A stretch of DNA of 9,754 nucleotides from Rikenellaceae bacterium (GTDB lineage: Bacteria; Bacteroidota; Bacteroidia; Bacteroidales; Rikenellaceae). The first letter of the stretch is position 1. Each line of letters opens with the position of its first letter. A model generated the notes under the pieces. The model was not told the origin of the DNA, ran no database searches, and saw only the letters and a list, made by a program, of their open reading frames with translations. The stretch spans positions 10,489-20,242 of the forward strand of contig JAJQAW010000257.1 in the NCBI GenBank assembly GCA_021203585.1, given 5' to 3'. Shown here one piece after another: positions 1-7,049 of the stretch. Position numbers and translations under genes: made by a program.

Positions 1-156
1 TCAGGATTTAACAGGGTCTTGCTCAATAACCTAAATACCGACCGAATAAAAGCAGTTACATTTTTCCAGTCCCGAAAATTCTTTTTGAAAAATGGGATTT
101 CTGCTGTTGCGTTTCGGAAAAAACTCCGTTCTTTATATAACAGCGCGGAAGAAACC

Positions 157-702
157 ATGGAGTATACTCAGATCGTCGAACAGTGCCGGAAAGGGGAACG
201 GGAAGCGCAAATGCGTTTTTACGAGTTGTTCCACCGTTCCATCTATGGGAGCAGCTTGCGGATCGTCGGTCGCCAGACTCAAGCAGAGGAAGTGATGTAG
301 GAAACTATTCTCAAGGTGCTGATCCGTACGGAACTGCTTCTGGATTGTCCGAAACAAATGCAGGCCCTGTTGAAAAGAATGGCCATTAACCATTCGATCG
401 ATTTGTACCGGAAAAACCGGAAATGGAATTTCGTGGAACTCGACCGGCGGAGGGACACCGCGAACGGTTTGCCGCCCGGCTCGATAAAGCCCGCGAATCT
501 TCAGACCCCATGAATAGGGCCGTCCGGAAGAATACGGGCTTACCGATGGATAAAAAGTACAAAGAGGGAAGGCAGGCTACCGGGCGGAAGACCCGCGGAA
601 TTACCGATCGAGGATTTAACCAGGTCCGATCGAGCACTGGCCAAGAGAGAGATGACTCATGGAAGGTTTCTGAGTCTGATCGGTGCGCAAGGGTCCGACG
701 AT
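157..702 (+). pseudogene. ECF-type RNA polymerase sigma factor, disrupted
   Basis: An ECF sigma-70 factor directs RNA polymerase to a small regulon, usually an envelope or stress response. From ATG 157 the first 47 codons read as sigma region 2.1-2.2 and reach the typical ...QAEEVM stretch. Codon 48 is then TAG (298-300), where the family normally has Q in VMQE. The same frame continues as ETILKVLIRTELL and MAINHSIDLYRKNRKWNFVELD, the rest of region 2. From about 457 the frame is lost, with TGA at 511. Region 4 fragments appear in alternating frames: KKYKEGRQATG and GITDRGFNQVRS in the third frame (about 549-630), then LAKREMTHGRFLSLIGAQGSDD in the first frame, ending at TAA 700-702. At least two frameshifts plus one nonsense codon are therefore needed to explain it. 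It heads an operon with the next two genes. Loss of function is inferred; the family call rests on region 2. Confidence 0.8.
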
Positions 703-1124
703 TAACGACCGCAGGCTGCAAACTACGCCGCCGGCTCTCTGTACACCTCTTTTGGAGCGCTGCGGGCATTCTTCTCTTCCTTTTCCTGTGGATCGGCCGA
801 CCGATTATCCGTCCTTACTCATCCGCTCTTCCGGCAGAGGATCCGGTGGAAGAGGTACTCCACTATTACACCGGCTTATTACGGCAGCAGGCCGAACCGG
901 TTTATCGGTTGGCTCGAAAACTGGACGAACCCTCCCGAAAGGAACTGCTTGAAAACATAGAAACCCTTACGCGAATCGAATTGGAAGAAGACTCGGAGCG
1001 GTTGGACGAACAGCACCGAATGAGGTTGATCTTTAACGTTTACCGGAATTATTCCGGCTCGATCCGCTATCTGACCGAATTATTGGAAATCATCCCGGCA
1101 ATACCACCGCCGGTTGAGGTGTGA
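703..1124 (+). pseudogene. Single-pass membrane protein of the sigma operon (anti-sigma-like), start lost
   Basis: The open frame ending at TGA 1122-1124 encodes one transmembrane helix at about 744-795 (LFWSAAGILLFLFLWIG). A roughly 105-residue helical, charged domain follows (EEVLHYYTGLLRQQAEPVYR, then RKELLENIETLTRIELEEDS, ending PPPVEV). The place between an ECF sigma gene and a DUF4097 gene, and the topology with one helix near the N terminus, suggest an anti-sigma or accessory sensor role. No anti-sigma domain is recognisable, so this is inference. No ATG lies in frame between the end of the sigma gene and the membrane helix. The in-frame ATGs upstream (423, 510, 546) all lie inside the sigma remnant, so the 233-codon open frame from 423 is probably an artefact of decay. 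An out-of-frame stretch reading INDRRLQTT at about 698-725 may mark the old N terminus, with ATT in place of ATG and a frameshift. The gene stops 21 bases before the next start. Confidence 0.55.
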
Positions 1125-1145
1125 CACTCTTTAAAACATATAGCG

Positions 1146-2402
1146 ATGAAAAAACAAGGCATCCTGTTACTGTTCATCCTGCTGGTACTTCCGGGCGCGG
1201 TAGGGGCAAAGGATTACGAGCAGCGGAAGGTTCTAACCGACGTGGTCACCGTCTCACCGACCGACCATCTTCAAGTCAGCCACCGTTGGGGTAACGTCAC
1301 CCTGGTGCCCACCGATCGGGCTGAAGTCTCTTACCAGACGGTGATCACCGCCAAATCGGCGAATCCAGAAGAGATCCAAAGAATGTTGGAGGAATTTTCA
1401 GTCGATTTTTCCAAAAACCAACATACCGTAACCTATACGCTGAAACGGAAGTCGAATGATAACCTATCGGGTAACTGGACGATAGACCTTACCCTGTACC
1501 TGCCGGCGAGCTTGTCGTTGGATATTCATAATAAATTCGGCAATACCACGATTCCGGATATGACCGGAGAAACGAAGGTGAAAACCGAACACGGACTGCT
1601 CCGGACCGGGCGGTTGAACGGTCGGTCGAATGAGATCGACCACCGGTTCGGCGATGCTTAAATTGGAGCATCGAACCACCTGAAAATCAAAATTTCGAAC
1701 GGGAATATCGAGTGCGGAAATACCGGTATTCTGGAAATCGAATCGAAATTCGGTAACGTGAAAGTCGGAAATATCGAGCAAGTGGCCGCCAATACCTCGA
1801 ACGGGAATTTTACCACCGGGAGCATTGGCCGGGGAACTATCCAGTCTAAGTTCGGGAATGTCAAAATCAGGCATGCCGGACAATTGACCGTCGATGTTTC
1901 CAACGGGAACTTCACCTGTGACGATACCGAAACACTGAAACTAAAATCCCGCTTCGGCACCGTTCAGATCGGCGATACGGGAAATTTGTCCGCCGATCTT
2001 TCCAATGGAAAACTCACTGCCGGCAAGATAGAAAAAGCCGCGATTAGTTCCCGGTTCGCTGAGTTGACTCTCGGAGCCATCAGTCAATCGCTTATCATCG
2101 ATAAAGCGGCCAATGGGGATATCACCGTCCGTCGGATCGCTGCCGGGGCACGAAAAATCGACATCCAGTCGCAATTCGCCGCTGTCAAGCTGCACTTCGA
2201 TTCGGCTGCCGTGCTTGATTACGATCTGGAAACGACCTTCGGAACCATTAAATGGGACGGGTTTACCCGTTACGACACCCACCAGGAGACCCACACGAGC
2301 CGAACCCGACAGTCCGGAAAAACGGGAACGGCGGCCACGCAAAATCCGACTCTCGTGCGAGTAGCGGCCAAGAACGGAGACCTAACGCTCCGGAATAATT
2401 AA
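1146..2402 (+). pseudogene. Exported DUF4097-type beta-repeat protein, interrupted by an in-frame TAA
   Basis: ATG 1146 opens a clear signal peptide (MKKQGILLLFILLVLPGAVGA, likely cut after AVGA), so the product is exported to the periplasm or cell surface. The mature part is built of alternating xFGxVxxG and SNGxxxxG motifs, as in the DUF4097/DUF2807-type putative adhesin beta-helix that commonly follows ECF sigma operons in Bacteroidetes. Codon 172 is TAA (1659-1661), but the same frame continues for 246 more sense codons to TAA 2400-2402 with the repeats in perfect register. The lesion is therefore a point nonsense change. At the equivalent repeat position the other copies have K, K, Q and T, so AAA or CAA to TAA is likely. 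A product stopping at 171 residues would lose most of the repeats; a start at 1758 is open but has no signal peptide. A terminator follows directly. Function unknown; a structural or adhesin-like role is family inference. Confidence 0.82.
1641..2048 (+). repeat. Four tandem 102-base (34-residue) units in the DUF4097 gene
   Basis: The xFG motif starts at codons 1641, 1743, 1845, 1947 and 2049, each exactly 102 bases apart. The alternating SNG motif starts at 1695, 1797, 1899 and 2001, also exactly 102 apart. Each unit is therefore two about 17-residue coils, one with S-K/R-F-G-x-V-x-I-G and one with S-N-G-x-x-T. Outside this core the spacing becomes irregular: xFG at 1530, 2169 and 2232, and xNG at 1587, 2109 and near the C terminus. 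This is protein-level repetition of a beta-solenoid, not a recent DNA duplication, because the bases between motifs differ. Confidence 0.85.
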
Positions 2403-2424
2403 GCCATACCTCCGTTCAACCAGA

Positions 2425-2459
2425 AAAGAGTTTTCGCATCTGTCGAAAACTCTTTCTTT
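2425..2459 (+). terminator. Rho-independent terminator of the sigma/DUF4097 operon
   Basis: A 12-bp perfect stem (AAAGAGTTTTCG at 2425-2436 with CGAAAACTCTTT at 2444-2455) has a 7-base loop and is followed by CTTT. It starts 22 bases after the operon's last stop codon. The stem is A/T rich at its base, so it may work weakly in the other direction too. Confidence 0.8.
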
Positions 2460-2550
2460 ATGCTTATTCTTCCGCAATAATCCGGTGATGAACAACTCGA
2501 CGCCTGGCCGAGTGGGCGGCATCTCCGGAGGTAGGGATTCAAAAACATCG

Positions 2551-2583
2551 CAAAAATAAAACCGCCTGCTGGTGGGCGGTTTT
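2551..2583 (-). terminator. Terminator of the histone H1-like gene
   Basis: AAAACCGCC (2558-2566) pairs with GGCGGTTTT (2575-2583) across an 8-base loop. Read on the minus strand, the stem is followed by a T-rich run (TTTTATTTTT, 2561 down to 2552). It lies 21 bases beyond the stop codon of the minus-strand gene at 2605-2781, as expected for its intrinsic terminator. Confidence 0.8.
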
Positions 2584-2604
2584 GGCTTTCTGTGTGGGGT
2601 CTAA

Positions 2605-2781
2605 TTATTGTTTAGACGCTTCCACAGAGGCTTTACGGAAGTCCTTCAACAGTTTAGACAGTTCCAAGGCAGCTTTGCGCGCGCGGGTTCCGGCAGCTTT
2701 GTTGTTTTTTGTCACCTGCAATTCAGCGTTAGTCTGGAACGCTGCGATTTGCTCCTCGATTTGTTTGACTAAGTTCTGCAT
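2605..2781 (-). CDS. Histone H1-like (Hc1-type) small basic protein
   Basis: This is a 58-residue protein from ATG 2781 to TAA 2605-2607. It begins MQNLVKQIEEQIAAFQTNAE, has the conserved core NNKAAGTRARKAALEL in the middle and ends in KLLKDFRKASVEASKQ. This matches the small histone H1/Hc1-like proteins that Bacteroidetes encode widely. Known members of the family are lysine-rich and are thought to bind DNA and help organise the nucleoid. The sequence shows an acidic-helical first half and a basic second half with no signal peptide, so it acts in the cytoplasm. The length is normal for the family in this phylum. It is a stand-alone gene with its own promoter (2814-2842) and terminator (2551-2583), which fits strong constitutive expression. 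It is intact although the genes on both sides are broken. The exact role here is inferred from the family. Confidence 0.85.
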   Translation of the reverse strand: MQNLVKQIEEQIAAFQTNAELQVTKNNKAAGTRARKAALELSKLLKDFRKASVEASKQ

Positions 2782-2813
2782 AGTTTAGCAAATTAAATGA
2801 TTAATACCGGATA

Positions 2814-2842
2814 CAAAACTAACTAAAAATCTCAAATTACAA
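2814..2842 (-). promoter_or_regulatory. Bacteroidetes-type promoter of the histone H1-like gene
   Basis: On the minus strand TAGTTTTG (2821 down to 2814) matches the TAnnTTTG -7 box. TTG (2842-2840) lies 18 bases upstream as the -33 element. The predicted start of transcription is near 2807, giving a leader of about 26 bases before ATG 2781. Confidence 0.6.
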
Positions 2843-2881
2843 TGATTCAGCGCCAAAAAAATACAGTTAAAAGCGTGTTTT

Positions 2882-3519
2882 TTAAGGGGTAGGGACCCGG
2901 TTTGCGGGGTCGTCCTCGGAGGAAATTCGAAGTAATTTTAGTGCGCGTTGCTCGCCCAACAACAGCGCCAGGGCTTCCAGAAAGCGACCCTCGGTCTGGT
3001 TAAGTTTTTCAGAAACAGAGAGATAGGCCTCTTTTCGGTTGAAAAATTCGCCCTCGTTCCATGCATTTTTCCTTCTATTTCAGTCCATTGGGTGTATTCC
3101 TCCCGGATTTGCCGTACCTGTTCCCGGTAGAGGGAATCCAGATGAAGAAAAACCGGTAATTCCTCTTCCGTCAGGGCCAGTTCCCGGATCATGAATTCCC
3201 GTTCCGTTATATTCCGGTGGGTCTCGAGGACTTCATGGGTTTGGTTCTGCTCCCGAGCGGCCCGCTCCGCCCGTCGTTCCGGGGTGTGGAGCAGCCATAT
3301 GAACAAATAGGCGATACCGATCATCAACCCGAAGGCAATCAGTAGCGGTAGCAAGGAACCTAAAGTTCGGGCGGCAGTACGCTTCGGTTTTTCGGCTCCG
3401 CCGGAAGGGACCTGCTTCGAATTTTGCGAATCCGTTATTTCCGGGTCGGACCATGGGCCCTCCACCAGCTGCTGTTCCTGCCGGGTCAGTCGGTATCCTT
3501 TTTTCAACTCTTCTTTCAT
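2882..3519 (-). pseudogene. Membrane-anchored Spy/CpxP-like (LTxxQ-like) helical protein, frameshifted
   Basis: ATG 3519 opens a protein with a charged 50-residue N-terminal tail, one membrane helix at residues 53-77 (LGSLLPLLIAFGLMIGIAYL), then a helical domain with RELALTEEELPVF and SLYREQVRQIREEYTQW. That pattern (LTxEE, then Y-R-x-x-V-R-x-I-R) recalls Spy/CpxP-like periplasmic proteins, which in other bacteria sense or buffer envelope stress; the assignment is by resemblance only. At residue about 151 the annotated frame turns into an unlikely sequence rich in W, C and P, ending at 2938. One frame away the text is natural: NAWNEGEFFNRKEAYLSVSE, then TEGRFLEALALLLGEQRALK, stopping at TAA 2882-2884. 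Adding one A to the A5 run (T5 at 3066-3070 on the plus strand) restores a 212-residue protein. It lies 68 bases beyond speA, with a terminator between. Confidence 0.6.
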
Positions 3520-3535
3520 GGCTTAAAAGTACTAT

Positions 3536-3567
3536 AAAAAGAAAACAGGACAACCGCGCCCTGTTTT
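3536..3567 (-). terminator. Intrinsic terminator after speA
   Basis: On the minus strand AAAACAGG (3567-3560) pairs with CCTGTTTT (3549-3542) across a 10-base GC-rich loop. The T-run CTTTTT continues to 3536. It starts about 20 bases past the stop codon of the arginine decarboxylase gene. It ends 16 bases before the next start (3519), so that gene depends on read-through or a very close promoter. Confidence 0.7.
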
Positions 3568-3587
3568 TCGGAACTTTCCCGGATGAG

Positions 3588-4979
3588 TTAATAACCCAGA
3601 ATACGCATCATCGAGCGGTAACTTTGCTCTTTGGCGAACAAGCGGGTGTAGTAGTCGTCCGGACCGTCTCGGTCAATGATAATGTGCTTGGGCGCCGGGA
3701 TCAGGCAGTGCTGGATACCTCCGAATCCTCCCAGCGACTCTTGGTAGGCTCCCGTATGAAACATACCGATGTATTGCGTTTCTCCATCCACCAGCTTGGG
3801 TAGGTAAATGGCATTGGCATGAGCCTCGGAGTTGTAGTAATCTTCGCTATCGCAGGTCAGCCCGCCCAGGAATACCCGCTGATACTCGCGGTCCCAATGG
3901 TTGATCGGCAGAAGAATATACTTCTGTTTAATCCCCCAAGTGTCCGGCAAGGTGGTAATGAAGGAGCTGTCGATCATGTACCAGAGCTCCCGGTCGTTCT
4001 GCTGCTTCTGATTGGTAATCGAGTAAAGTGTCGCGCCGCTTTCCCCCACGGTGAACGATCCGAATTCGGTAAATATGTTCGGTTCTTCCACATCGTTCTG
4101 GTTGCATACGTTTTTAATTTGCGCGATGATTTCCTCGGTCATGTATTCGTAATCGTAATTAAACTCGAGGGAATTTTTGATCGGGAAACCGCCTCCGATA
4201 TTCAGACTGTCCAGTTCGGGACAGATCTTTTTCAACTGGCAATAGACGTTCAAGCATTTGCTCAATTCGTTCCAATAATAGGCCGTATCCTTGATGCCGG
4301 TATTGATGAAGAAATGAAGCATCTTAAATTCGAACTTTTTGTTCGGCTTGATCACTTTCTGGTAAAATTCCACGATGTCGTAATAGCGGATACCCAGCCG
4401 CGAAGTATAGAATTCGAACTTCGGTTCTTCCTCCGAAGCAATGCGGATGCCGATTTTACATCGCTTGTTCAGGGCATCATCCAGCAGTGCCAGTTCTTCT
4501 TTGTTATCCAGGATCGGGATGGTGTGCTGGAAACCGTCATTGACCAGAGTAGCTATGTTTTCCAGGTATTGCGGGCGCTTAAAACCGTTGCAAATGATGA
4601 AGGTATTTTTATCGATCAGGCCGCTGTCGTAGAGCGACATGATGATCGGAATATCGTAGGCCGAAGAGGTTTCCAGGTGGATGTCGTTTTTCAGCGCTTC
4701 TTCCAGAATAAACTGAAAATGAGAACTTTTAGTGCAGTAACAATAATTGTACGATCCTTTGTAGTCCACTTTGGCCATCGCCACGTTGAACATCCGTTTG
4801 GCCCGTTGAATCTGGGACGAAATTTTGGGGAGGTAGCTGATTTTCAGTGGCGTACCATACTGTTTGATGATGTCCATCAGGTAGACGTCATTGAAAATGA
4901 GTTCGTTGTCTTCCACCCGGAATTCATCCTGCGGAAAGTCGAACGTCTGTTCGATCAGATCGATGTATTTGTTTTTCAT
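3588..4979 (-). CDS. speA: Arginine decarboxylase, PLP-dependent, fold type III (Bacteroidetes short form)
   Basis: This 463-residue cytoplasmic enzyme resembles the short arginine decarboxylases of Bacteroidetes, which convert arginine to agmatine and CO2 at the head of polyamine synthesis. Visible family features are YCYCTKSSHF, with K84 as the likely Schiff-base lysine for PLP; KMLHFFINTG at 220-228; GGGFP at 262-266, the glycine loop that holds the PLP phosphate; GLTCDSED with C376 as the probable active-site cysteine from the partner subunit; and GAYQ plus a glycine-rich GGFGG near the C terminus. The start ATG 4979 gives the family N terminus (MKNKYIDLIEQTFDFPQDEF). There is no signal peptide. 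The enzyme is much shorter than the roughly 630-residue E. coli SpeA, as is usual in this phylum. It has its own probable promoter at 5068-5075 and a terminator at 3536-3567, so it is likely monocistronic. No lesion is seen. Substrate choice (arginine rather than another basic amino acid) is by family resemblance. Confidence 0.82.
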   Translation of the reverse strand: MKNKYIDLIEQTFDFPQDEFRVEDNELIFNDVYLMDIIKQYGTPLKISYLPKISSQIQRAKRMFNVAMAKVDYKGSYNYCYCTKSSHFQFILEEALKNDIHLETSSAYDIPIIMSLYDSGLIDKNTFIICNGFKRPQYLENIATLVNDGFQHTIPILDNKEELALLDDALNKRCKIGIRIASEEEPKFEFYTSRLGIRYYDIVEFYQKVIKPNKKFEFKMLHFFINTGIKDTAYYWNELSKCLNVYCQLKKICPELDSLNIGGGFPIKNSLEFNYDYEYMTEEIIAQIKNVCNQNDVEEPNIFTEFGSFTVGESGATLYSITNQKQQNDRELWYMIDSSFITTLPDTWGIKQKYILLPINHWDREYQRVFLGGLTCDSEDYYNSEAHANAIYLPKLVDGETQYIGMFHTGAYQESLGGFGGIQHCLIPAPKHIIIDRDGPDDYYTRLFAKEQSYRSMMRILGY

Positions 4980-5067
4980 GTTCGCTGGAAGGTTTTTGGC
5001 TCTATCCGACTCGTCTACTTTCGTTAATTTTGGATGAAGTAGCTCGCCTGCTTTCCCATTGGGACTG

Positions 5068-5075
5068 CAAATATA
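5068..5075 (-). promoter_or_regulatory. -7 box of the probable speA promoter
   Basis: TATATTTG on the minus strand (5075 down to 5068) is a perfect TAnnTTTG, inside the longer TTATATTTGC. A clean TTG is not present 19-21 bases upstream, only a T-run, so the -33 element is weak. The leader to ATG 4979 would be about 80 bases. Confidence 0.45.
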
Positions 5076-5121
5076 AGTCCATTTTTCTAAAAACCAGCGG
5101 AGGAACCGTAAATAAACTACC

Positions 5122-5142
5122 GCCGAAATACCTTCCTTCGGC
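5122..5142 (-). terminator. Weak hairpin after the lipoprotein gene
   Basis: GCCGAA (5122-5127) and TTCGGC (5137-5142) form a 6-bp stem with a 9-base loop, 28 bases past the stop of the minus-strand lipoprotein gene. Only a loose T-rich stretch (TAGTTTATTTA) follows on the minus strand, so termination is uncertain. Confidence 0.35.
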
Positions 5143-5169
5143 AGCTGTTCCGGGATCGGTCGGATTCGC

Positions 5170-5553
5170 TCAGAAAGAGACCTTCCAGCCCTCTTCCGTA
5201 TTGCTTAACAGGATGGTTTCCATCAGGGCGTTGTAATCGTCAGGAGAGTTTTTTAATTTGTAGGCGCACACGGCCCGTTGTCCGTCGTTGGCGATGATTC
5301 CCTGGATTTCGATAATCACCGGCCGAGCCATTTTTTTCATCTGTTCATCGGTAATACCCTGGGCGTAGAGTTCCTCGAGCGTCGTTTGCAAATCGTACCG
5401 CGTGGCCTGGTCCGCATAATTCAGAGCGCCCTGGTAATCGTTGGCATAGTAAGCGTGCAGAAAGCCCCAGGCGACCTTTTCCGGATCGTTTTTTCCGGAT
5501 CGGCAGCCTCCCAGAAGAAGTAGGAATAACCCTATGAGCCCGAGTCTTCGCAT
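5170..5553 (-). CDS. DUF4878-like lipoprotein (NTF2-like fold)
   Basis: This is a 127-residue lipoprotein. The chosen start ATG 5553 gives MRRLGLIGLFLLLLGGCRSG, a signal peptide ending in a lipobox L-G-G-C with the lipidated cysteine at residue 17. A longer open frame reaching 5610 would put 19 extra residues before this signal and is unlikely. The mature part has NDPEKVAWGFLHAYYANDY near its start, a middle helix (EELYAQGITDEQMKKMARPV) and ends EEGWKVSF. This order, PexVaxxFxxAxxxgDyxxA then a curved sheet ending GWKV, is typical of DUF4878/NTF2-like small lipoproteins. Their function is not known. It is divergent from tyrS and followed by a weak hairpin. The gene is intact, unlike most non-housekeeping genes nearby. 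The location (periplasmic face of the inner or outer membrane) is inferred from the lipobox. Confidence 0.72.
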   Translation of the reverse strand: MRRLGLIGLFLLLLGGCRSGKNDPEKVAWGFLHAYYANDYQGALNYADQATRYDLQTTLEELYAQGITDEQMKKMARPVIIEIQGIIANDGQRAVCAYKLKNSPDDYNALMETILLSNTEEGWKVSF

Positions 5554-5621
5554 ACGTACTGATGGTTTGAACTTTAAATATACTGGTTTTATTTGAGAAA
5601 AACGTCGCACGAAGGTAAAAA

Positions 5622-5653
5622 GTTGTATGTACCGGAGTTTTGGCGTAACTTTA
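5622..5653 (+). promoter_or_regulatory. Probable tyrS promoter
   Basis: GTTG (5622-5625) lies 20 bases before TAACTTTA (5646-5653). The latter differs from the Bacteroidetes -7 consensus TAnnTTTG only in the last base. Transcription would start near 5660, about 30 bases before ATG 5689. The leader is A/T rich with no Shine-Dalgarno sequence, as is normal in this phylum. Confidence 0.5.
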
Positions 5654-5688
5654 CGGCTCTAAAAAAATTAAATATTTTAAATCATTCG

Positions 5689-6978
5689 ATGAATTTTGTT
5701 GAAGAACTGACCTGGAGAGGCATGATCCAGGACATCATGCCCGGAACCGAGGAACAACTCCAAAAGGAGATGACCACCGCTTATTTGGGCATCGACCCGA
5801 CGGCGGATTCTCTGCACATCGGCCATCTGGTAACCGTAATGATGCAAAAACACTTGCAGGCTTGCGGTTATAAACCGATTTTTTTGATCGGGGGCGCCAC
5901 GGGAATGATCGGCGATCCCTCCGGAAAATCCCTGGAGAGAAACCTGTTGGACGATGCGACGATCCGGCACAATCAGGAAGCGATCAAAAATCAGCTCCGC
6001 AAGATCGTGGATTTCGATTCCGATGCGCCCAATGCGGCGGAAATGGTCAACAATTACGATTGGATGAAGGACATAAGCTTTCTGGAGTTTATCCGCGACG
6101 TGGGAAAGCTGATTACGGTCAATTATATGATGGCCAAAGATTCGGTCAAAAAACGGTTCAGCGGGGATGGCGAAGGGATGTCCTTTACGGAATTCACCTA
6201 TCAATTGGTGCAGGGTTACGATTTCATGCACCTGTATGAAAAGAAGGGATGCCGGCTGCAGGTGGGCGGCTCCGACCAGTGGGGAAACATCACCACGGGA
6301 ACCGAATTAATCCGCCGCAAATTGCAAGGAGAAGCCTACGGAATCGTATGCCCGTTGATTAAAAAATCGGACGGCATCAAATTCGGAAAAACCGAACAGG
6401 GCAACGTATGGCTGGATCCGGTCCGAACCTCTCCGTATCGTTTCTACCAGTTCTGGGTAAACGTCAGCGATGAGGATGCGGAGCGCTACATCAAGATATT
6501 CACCATGCTGGATAAAGATACCATCGACAAGCTGACCGCACAGCACCGGGAGGCCCCGCATGCCCGTATCCTACAAAAGGAATTGGCCAAACAAATCACC
6601 ACGATGATTCACTCGGAGCAGGAGTACAACCACGCGGTGGAAGCTTCGATGATCCTCTTCGGTAGCGGAACGGCCGAAGCCTTAAAGCATCTTGACCAAG
6701 CAACCTTCCTCGATGTATTCGACGGTGTCCCGCAATTTGAAATCTCCCGGGATCAACTCCGGCCAGGCATTCCGTTCGGTACGCTTTGTACGGAAACTAC
6801 AGCGGTTTTCTCCTCCAAAGGCGAGTTGCGGCGGTTAATTCAGGGCGGCGGGATTTCCCTGAATAAAGTCAAAGTGAAACATATGGATGAACCGGTAGAT
6901 CTTTCGGCACTGATCGCAGATCGGTTCTTGCTGGTCCAGAAAGGGAAAAAGAATTATTACCTGATCGTGGTCAACTAA
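5689..6978 (+). CDS. tyrS: Tyrosyl-tRNA synthetase
   Basis: This class I aminoacyl-tRNA synthetase charges tRNA-Tyr with tyrosine in the cytoplasm. With the start at ATG 5689 it has 429 residues, close to the usual length for bacterial TyrRS. A further upstream non-ATG start at 5593 would overlap the probable promoter and add unconserved residues. Visible features are the tyrosine pocket and first signature [17 protein letters not shown], with HIGH at 43-46; [14 protein letters not shown]; the tyrosine- and tRNA-binding part with [11 protein letters not shown]; the KMSKS-equivalent KFGKT at 231-235 in the TyrRS-specific setting [19 protein letters not shown]; and a C-terminal S4-like RNA-binding domain, roughly residues 350-425 ([18 protein letters not shown]). 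No lesions are present. It is transcribed alone from a promoter at 5622-5653 and ends in a strong bidirectional terminator. Confidence 0.97.
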   Translation: MNFVEELTWRGMIQDIMPGTEEQLQKEMTTAYLGIDPTADSLHIGHLVTVMMQKHLQACGYKPIFLIGGATGMIGDPSGKSLERNLLDDATIRHNQEAIKNQLRKIVDFDSDAPNAAEMVNNYDWMKDISFLEFIRDVGKLITVNYMMAKDSVKKRFSGDGEGMSFTEFTYQLVQGYDFMHLYEKKGCRLQVGGSDQWGNITTGTELIRRKLQGEAYGIVCPLIKKSDGIKFGKTEQGNVWLDPVRTSPYRFYQFWVNVSDEDAERYIKIFTMLDKDTIDKLTAQHREAPHARILQKELAKQITTMIHSEQEYNHAVEASMILFGSGTAEALKHLDQATFLDVFDGVPQFEISRDQLRPGIPFGTLCTETTAVFSSKGELRRLIQGGGISLNKVKVKHMDEPVDLSALIADRFLLVQKGKKNYYLIVVN

Positions 6979-7000
6979 ACGGTTTGCACAAAACCCAAAT

Positions 7001-7033
7001 AAAAAGGAGCGAAATTCAAACGCTCCTTTTTTT
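7001..7033. terminator. Bidirectional terminator between tyrS and the TlpA-like gene
   Basis: An 11-bp stem (AAAAAGGAGCG, 7001-7011, with CGCTCCTTTTT, 7021-7031) has a 9-base loop and is flanked by A and T runs on both sides. It starts 23 bases after the tyrS stop and lies 17 bases beyond the stop of the converging minus-strand gene, so it can end both transcripts. Confidence 0.88.
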
Positions 7034-7049
7034 ATAGCCCCCGGATGGA

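Noticed and set aside
1..156. Extension of the sigma factor upstream of ATG 157 (open from a TTG at 19)
   Set aside because: The extra residues are not sigma-like. ATG 157 gives the usual short N terminus before region 2. No clear promoter or other feature was found in this stretch.
546..1124. A 192-residue membrane protein starting at ATG 546
   Set aside because: Its first 50 codons overlap what reads as sigma region 4 in shifted frames, so the N-terminal part is not a natural start of the membrane protein.
2498..2552. tRNA-Ser/Leu-like fragment (TGGCCGAGTGGGCGGC resembles a D-arm, with a possible 5-bp arm ATCTC/GGGAT after it)
   Set aside because: The acceptor arm has no partner, the anticodon loop is the wrong size and no T-arm is present. 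At most a decayed relic; more likely chance.
3819..5027. 402-codon open frame on the plus strand opposite speA
   Set aside because: It lies almost fully antisense to a well-recognised enzyme gene, shows no domain-like pattern, and is explained by codon bias of the real gene. The same holds for the 184-codon frame opposite tyrS (5677-6231).
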